Assembly: GCA_964030785.1 (NCBI GenBank)
Contig: OZ034979.1
Location: 10,377,383-10,441,382 of the forward strand
DNA: 64,000 nt
Direction: 5' to 3'
Source: Siderastrea siderea
Taxonomy: Eukaryota; Cnidaria; Anthozoa; Scleractinia; Rhizangiidae
The translations under genes were made by a program, and so were the position numbers. The notes under the pieces were generated by a model. That model was not told the origin of the DNA and made no database searches. It was given only the letters and a program-made list of their open reading frames with translations. Positions 58,242 to 64,000 of this stretch are shown piece after piece. Each line of letters starts with the position of its first letter. Position 1 is the stretch's first letter.

Positions 58242-61200
58242 TCATTTTGTAACAGTGCAATCACTAAGGGTAGGTACAATTTTAAGCAAACCAGTTTGTA
58301 TTGCATCAACAATTCCATGGAATGTACCCAAATTTGTAAGAACTTCATGGGCTCCTTCCCTAAAAAAACACAGGATAAAAGGACTACTTGTAAAATCAAC
58401 TAGATTTCAACTTTCAGAGTGCAGTGCAGCCTTATGTTGTTCCAAAGCTGCATTGAATTTCCACAGCAGATTTGTGAAAACCTACAAAAATTGACAGTTG
58501 CTAATTGAGCAACCCCAAAAGTAGTAATCCTGGAAGACGACAACCTCGCAAGTAACTTTTCACAATAAATTTTGGAGATCTTGTAGACATGTAAATGTGC
58601 AGTCAAAGGATGAGCCAGTAGTTGTGTACTAGTCTAGCTACAAGCAAGTGTGAAAATTGCTTGACTATGCTTTAGTGGATACAGGGATCAACTGCTCATA
58701 GCCTAGAAGTTGTGCTTCTCTATAAATTAAAGCGTTTTGAACATGTAATAAAATCACCCATACCTCATTAATGTTTCTACAGCCTTCTCATGTTGATGGC
58801 TAAGGAGATACATGACTGTCCTTAAACCGTGGCACTTGATCACATTATCTGTAGACTACAAATAATACAACAATTTAGTTAATCAATTTGTTTGTCACAA
58901 ATTTACCACAAACAAAATCAAACAAAAATCTTATGTTTCTTTGTACCTTGAGGTGAGTCTCTACAATACTTGGAAGATAGTCAATCTGAGGAAGAACACA
59001 AGTGGTGCATTATTCTTTTACTGTAATTAATCACACAGAAAGGAATAAAATGTTCATACCTTTGGATGCAACATTTAGGGAATAAACTTACCAGAATTGA
59101 AGAATTTTGATGAAACTTTGCAAAGTTGCCAAGTGCTCGGGATACATGTGTCTGCAGGAAAATGTAGCATTGTAACACTCGCCAAAAATTTTGAAATCAG
59201 CACATTCAACACAGTTAATGTTAATTTTTTTCATGCCTTAGTCGATGAGCAAATGTTGATTTCATATATAAATTCATACCTGAATGTCTTTATGCCCTGT
59301 ATGTGATGTTGTCAATGAACACATGGCTTGTAGGCAATCCCTAAGGGACATCTGACGCAAACAAGGAATGCAGTGCACGATTAGAATATTCAAACGAATG
59401 TTGCAGTTGTCATAGATTAAAACCAGACCTGGCAAATATCCACCCAGAAGACAGGGTTTCAGGGAGAAATAGTTAATTATCTATAGTAATTAACTATTTC
59501 TCTAACAAAATTGTCGTTATTTTAAAACTGGTACAGAATTTAAGAACACAGTTTCCTGACTGAAAAAATGGAAAACATGTGACTGGATCAAAAAACCAAA
59601 ACAAAAAACAATTTAAAATAGGCTGCAAAGCAGTTAAACACTTTTTTGTTAAGAATCTCATAGGATTTAAGGAAATATACATTGTAATCATGCATAAAGT
59701 GTGGGTAAAATATAGCTTTTCATTTCCAGGAAGTCCACAATTTCTTTATGGGAGACAATCTGAAAATTGACAATTTGTTGTTGTCATGCAACAATGAGCA
59801 AGATTGGAAAGCCTGATAAATGCAGCAACATTTTTTGCTTCCATCAAAAACTTTGTGGAAAATATTTGACTGATAAAACACATTCATCTAACAATATAAT
59901 TACAGTATTATGTTGTAGAGCAACTCCCATCAGATGAGGATGCTAAACATCCCAAGAACTGTTTTGGGCCAATGAATTATTTGATATGTTGTACAATGTC
60001 ATCACAGTTAGCAAGGCCTTAAACACAAAGCGAACCTACAAAAGGGAGTCTGAGGTGTTCAGCCTGTCAATCACAAATCCCAAGGGGTGCCGATGGAGGC
60101 ATTTGATTGGCTCACTTGCCAGACCAAAAGGGACGTGCTTTCGAGTTGAACATTCTCGCATTACTCACAAAATTGGTAGCTGCGATGAACAAGATAAATA
60201 GTTAGTTTATCCTCGGCGAAACGGGTGGATAATTCTTGGATAATCGCATGAATGGAAATATCGTGTATGTTCAGCCCAAAGTTTTGCTATAACAATTTTC
60301 TGTAGACGAAAAGAGCCAAGAGGTGAAACACCAGGCGCTATAAAAACAAAACAAAACTTTTGCAAAACAAAACGAGGTGTAAAATAAACCAAACAGCAGT
60401 CTAACTCTTCACAGATTTTTGGGGGAAACTATTACTTCTATATACTGGTTTATAATAAGATCAAGCCCATGAAAGAACCCAAAGGGTGAGGGTATTATGA
60501 ACAAAATAAATCATAGAATCCAGCAGTGGATTATAAACCAACAGTAATTGCAGCCGCGTTTGAAAAAATGCCCCAGCAAATTACATCTTCACAGATTGAT
60601 ATTCAACTTCAAGTCTCGAACTAAATTTGTCACTCTTTGACTTTGGTTTATTAATAGTTTAGTAGCCTGTTCCAGGCATACAGATAGTGGAGTGGGAGCG
60701 AAAAATAAAGCGAGCGAAAGAGCGGGAAAAATACGATGGGAGACTGGGGAAGAGGATGAGGGAACGCCTGTGAAATTAATTTTAAAAAGCTCATGACGGT
60801 ATACCAGAATCTGGTATACCCTCTGACTGGCCAAATTTGACACCTCCTGTCAACACCAGAGGGTTGTTGACGCAGACAAGAAATGCGATATGGCGTGCTG
60901 TGCAAAGGTCATCCACCATCGAGTCACGCACGGTTGAATAACTGCACGGCAAGCGCTTGACGATTTCCCAAATGTGGATACTTTACAAATGGAATAAAAA
61001 GATTGTCTTCAAAACGTGTTTCTGGAAAGAGGTCTCATCGCCATTCTTCCAACAGGATTTGGAAATAGCTTGATCTTTCAACTTTTTCCAAGGTTAATCA
61101 ACGCATTGCAAAGAAACGCTGTTTCTAAGATAACTGTGGTCACTCCGCTTGTCGCAATCAGGAAAGACCAAGTAGAACAGCTTCAAAGCATCGGAATTAG

Positions 61201-64000
61201 AGCACTGGCTATTGGAGTAGACGAAGAAGACGACGAAGAATGAGCAGGAAAAATAGATCGGCTAGATTGTTCATGAAAGTCCTGAAAGCCTGCTATCTAA
61301 GGAATGGAGAAAAGAACAACAAACACATCGTAGCCATCGCAATCGATGAAGACAACGAAGTTCATTCCGTCACAGAGTGAAAAGCTTTCTATTCATCAAT
61401 TTGTTAAACCAACGTGTATATAAAGTCATCTGTGATTCTCGTTACCGTTATTGGTCCAGTAGTGGAGATGACATTTGCGTTTCCGTATCGCAGAAAATTT
61501 TGCAATGTTCATTTGGCATGTCAGATTTCTTAAAGCATCATTTACTTTTGCCAACGCTTCAAACTTGGGTGAAACCTATAACTCTCTTGTTTACTTTGAC
61601 CTGACCCTGGGTTCATGTTTCTTTGTCGCTGTTGGCGGTCTAAAGTGGGCAGCGTGGGCTTTTTAAAATTAATTTCACAGGCGTTCCCTCGTCCTCTTCC
61701 CTAGTCTCCCCTCGTTTTTTCCCCCACTCTTTCGCTGGCTTTCTTTTTCGCTCGCGCTGCACTATCTGAACGCCTGGAACAGGCTAATAGTTTGGCGGTA
61801 AGGAAGCTGTTTTGGTCTGCAGAATATTAAGATAACTAGTCTTGGGTTTATCAGTGTTTATCTCGAGTTTATCAACTCCAGTTGAGAACTGTTATGTCGG
61901 CGTCTACCATTATAAAATTAGATTGGAACCAACTGACCATTTTAAGGGGGTGGAGCCTTCCCTTTTATAGCCTTGCTCTGTGTTTAACCAAGCCATGCAA
62001 GGCAGACCGAAAAGTATGTGATACAGAACAACACAACACTCCAGTATTCCTGAAATTGAGCCATATTACTGGGCCAGCCTGATGTGCCACATAACATAAT
62101 GAAGGCTAAAGAGTGACCTGAAAAGACTTGTTTCATTTATGGTGATTCTATCTACTCTAATCTGTTGCAGGTAGGGGTGGAATGGGGGTACATTCATCTT
62201 TGTGTCAAACCCTTTTCTTGCCATGCAAGCAAAAATCTGTAACTACTGAGCAATGTGGACAGCTTTTTGGTCTGGCAAGGATTTTGTGAGCCACATGTCT
62301 CTAGTAAGAAATAAGAAGTTATCAGTTGATCAGTTATAAAGTGCATGTAGCATACCTGGTCTTGGTCTCCAGTTGCAAGATTAGCAATCAGACATGATGC
62401 ATTTACAAGAACCTTGAAAAAAATGTTGCCAATTAAGTTAACCTATGTTAATGTTGCAGTATCAACAAGCGTCAAGTCCTCTTCAAATTGTTTTTAGCTC
62501 TTTGAATTCTCAGCAAATTAAAGTACTAGGTAAGGATAACACTTCTTCAGGCTAAAAAAATAAATTAAATAATATTGAGCTATGTTTGCTTCATGGTAAC
62601 TGGTCTTTGCCAGCTAGTATAGAGTTAATTTGGAGCAATTTGGATTTTGAGGCTTACATTTTCATTTAGCATAGTACTAGTCTTCAAGCAAACCCTTCAA
62701 TTTAAAACAAAAGCAAAATTCAATTTGATTTTTTACTATCACTGACTGATTTTAAACAATGTCTTGTGTGTTTTGTTATTGGTTTGTTTGTTTGCAATTT
62801 TAATTTTTAATCTATATTTTATTTTATTTTTTAATCTATTTTTTATCTAATTTTTTAATTTATATTTGTAACGTGCATTTGAAAACCTATGTTGAATTTG
62901 CGCGCTATAAATGCATATTCTTATTATTATTATTATTATTATTATTTATAAAGAGTAATTGTGATCTCTTAGCAGCACTTTAAATGCTTATTTGTCACCA
63001 TACCTGCAGGTTTTTTGGTCCTCTTGTCAATGCTTCATCTAAACATCTCCCAGCTGTGAAATCCTCCTGCAATTTAGAGAAAACGTCCTATATTTTTAGA
63101 TTCAACAAATTAAAACTCTCTTCCAGAAAGTCGTGATTTTCTGGCAGTTGTTTATGGAGGATTTTAAAATTGGTCATCGGGAATAATATACTTTAATGTG
63201 CTGGTTGAACCCAGGGATTTTTTTGTAGAGCTTCTCCTCCACCCCCCCCCCCCCCCAACGAAAAAAAAAAATAAGAATAAAATAAAACAGACTCACACAG
63301 GCCAGTAAAAGCAAAATCACATTTACCACATTTTGGTTTGGAGCAACTCGAATGAAAGTATATATCTCAGCTATGTTTCTTTGATAAAATCTATCTATTT
63401 TGTATAAAGTTAATCCCTTTGAAAACTTTTTAAGATCTTAAACACAGGCACTATTATTTCTATTTTATGTAAATCAAACCAATCTTGAATTTTGGTCTAA
63501 TTAAACTAAGGACAACCAGTACAAACCATCTTTACCTGAACAATGCGATGCCTTTGCCAGTCTGTTCCGACAGACATCTGTGCCAATATCCTCAATGATA
63601 TTTCTTGAATCTAAAGTTAAGAGCAAACTGTTAGGATCCAAAATGCCTGAATTATAAAGTCACTGAGCTTTTTATTTATCTACTTTTGATGTACCATTGA
63701 TACCTTTTCATCTTGTGCCTTTGTTAATGCTAAAATTCTTGGCAGTGCATTCCGATTACTCTGCAGAAACAACAAAAAATAATTAATTATTAATAATCTC
63801 TATACGGTCATTGTTCATATCCAGTAACAAAAAAGGATGGATTATTTCTGATCTTCCAAAGCATCGGAACTCTACCTCTCTCTATTGATTTCTTTTGGGG
63901 GGAGGAAGAATTTTTTTAGGGGAAGGGAGGGGGTGGTGGGGGGCAGTTTTGCACTGTACAGGTTAATTCATGGTCTGGTACAGTCATTACCTCTATAGCT
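58242..64000 (-). CDS. Armadillo/HEAT-like repeat protein, last ten exons (5' part outside window)
   Basis: Exons in reading order: 64000-63991 (partial), 63760-63704, 63610-63536, 63066-63004, 62412-62356, 59351-59280, 59151-59092, 58985-58947, 58855-58764 and 58359-58242 (TGA). Every internal exon is short (39-92 bp), nearly all in phase 0, with good GT-AG signals. The joined 200-odd residues are amphipathic helix pairs typical of armadillo/HEAT repeats: NALPRILALTKAQDEK, ISLRILAQMSVGTDWQ, VLVNASCLIANLATGDQDQ, SRALGNFAKFHQNSSIL, CHGLRTVMYLLSHQHEKAVE and LTNLGTFHGIVDAIQTGL. Such solenoids bind partner proteins. No catalytic domain is visible in this part, and I cannot name the orthologue. 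The 3-kb intron 59352-62355 contains the helicase-bearing transposon. One extra small exon near 59723-59749 (IVSHKEI) is possible but lacks a good donor. Confidence 0.78.
60663..61786. mobile_element. Transposon with about 128-bp terminal repeats and near-perfect 9-bp duplication
   Basis: The left end TAGCCTGTTCCAGGCATACA and the right end (reverse complement TAGCCTGTTCCAGGCGTTCA) stay aligned for about 128 bp, through GGGAACGCCTGTGAAATTAA and TTTTAAAAAGC. The flanks read ATAGTTTAG (60654-60662) and ATAGTTTGG (61787-61795), one mismatch in nine. Long terminal repeats and 9-bp duplications are typical of Mutator-like (MULE) elements. No transposase is inside; instead there is a RecQ-like helicase fragment. 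Confidence 0.85.
61004..61380 (+). pseudogene. RecQ-type DEAD/DEAH helicase fragment, decayed
   Basis: The frame 61016-61243 reads GLIAILPTGFGNSLIFQLFP then a VVTPLVAIRKDQVEQLQS stretch: RecQ motif I (normally GxGKS) and motif Ia. The Walker lysine is replaced by Asn (GFGNS). After a stop at 61241-61243, SPESLLSKEWRK and IAIDEDNEVHSVTE follow; the latter looks like the DEVH motif II with extra residues inserted. It is a non-functional captured or relic segment of a nuclear 3'-5' helicase. Confidence 0.75.
62760..62946 (+). repeat. Retroelement-like tail ending in (ATT)n
   Basis: TTTTTAATCTATATTTTATT runs lead to GCGCTATAAATGCATATTCT and then (TTA)n at 62922-62945. A comparable GTGCTAGATAAATG-(TATT/ATT)n occurs at 53862-53905. 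This pattern is typical of LINE or SINE 3' ends in cnidarians, from memory. Confidence 0.45.

Noticed and set aside
59723..59749. Extra armadillo-gene exon (IVSHKEI)
   Set aside because: The acceptor is fine, but the only in-frame donor (GTGGAC) is weak. The flanking exons join in phase without it, so it is kept only as a remark.

Overview
The window is eukaryotic nuclear DNA from an animal. Spliced genes with GT-AG introns, abundant short inverted-repeat transposons, Penelope-like retroelement remnants and the gene content point to a cnidarian, most likely a hexacoral and probably a stony coral. This rests on recognising protein families and repeat styles by eye; no species can be named. Most of the window is intron, intergenic DNA and small mobile elements.

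Layout. (1) 1-10979, + strand: the 3' part (seven exons) of a gene for a protein with a domain resembling the plant TRF2/HOY1 PH-like domain, followed by two cysteine-rich, probably zinc-binding modules. (2) 10980-22400: gene-poor, with several small inverted-repeat elements and one satellite patch. (3) 22552-35455, + strand: a complete seven-exon gene for a secreted 1368-residue protein that joins bacterial-type cadherin-like/Ig domains, a CRTAC1-like FG-GAP/VCBS propeller with a UnbV/ASPIC domain, and a C-terminal animal haem peroxidase. (4) 39669-47193, - strand: a coiled-coil protein with a 2.58 kb first exon and at least four further exons. (5) 49623-51215, + strand: an intronless chondroitin sulfate N-acetylgalactosaminyltransferase of the CSGALNACT type. 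(6) 53711-56515: an inverted-repeat element that contains a Penelope-like retroelement with two 3' ends in opposite orientation and a nested palindrome carrying hammerhead-ribozyme-like cores. (7) 58242-64000, - strand: the last ten exons of an armadillo/HEAT-like repeat protein. One intron holds a 1.1 kb transposon with about 128-bp terminal repeats, a near-perfect 9-bp target duplication and a decayed RecQ-type helicase fragment.

The genes do not form an operon and show no obvious shared pathway. Two act in the secretory or extracellular space (the peroxidase and the Golgi glycosyltransferase). The others look intracellular. Exon joins were checked by reading phase by hand: every join listed for the four spliced genes keeps frame, which is the main support for the models. 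Five copies of one 'AAGGGTTAA'-ended palindromic repeat, a roughly 106-bp satellite in four places, and at least four small elements with CA-type ends and 5-6-bp direct repeats make up much of the spacer DNA.
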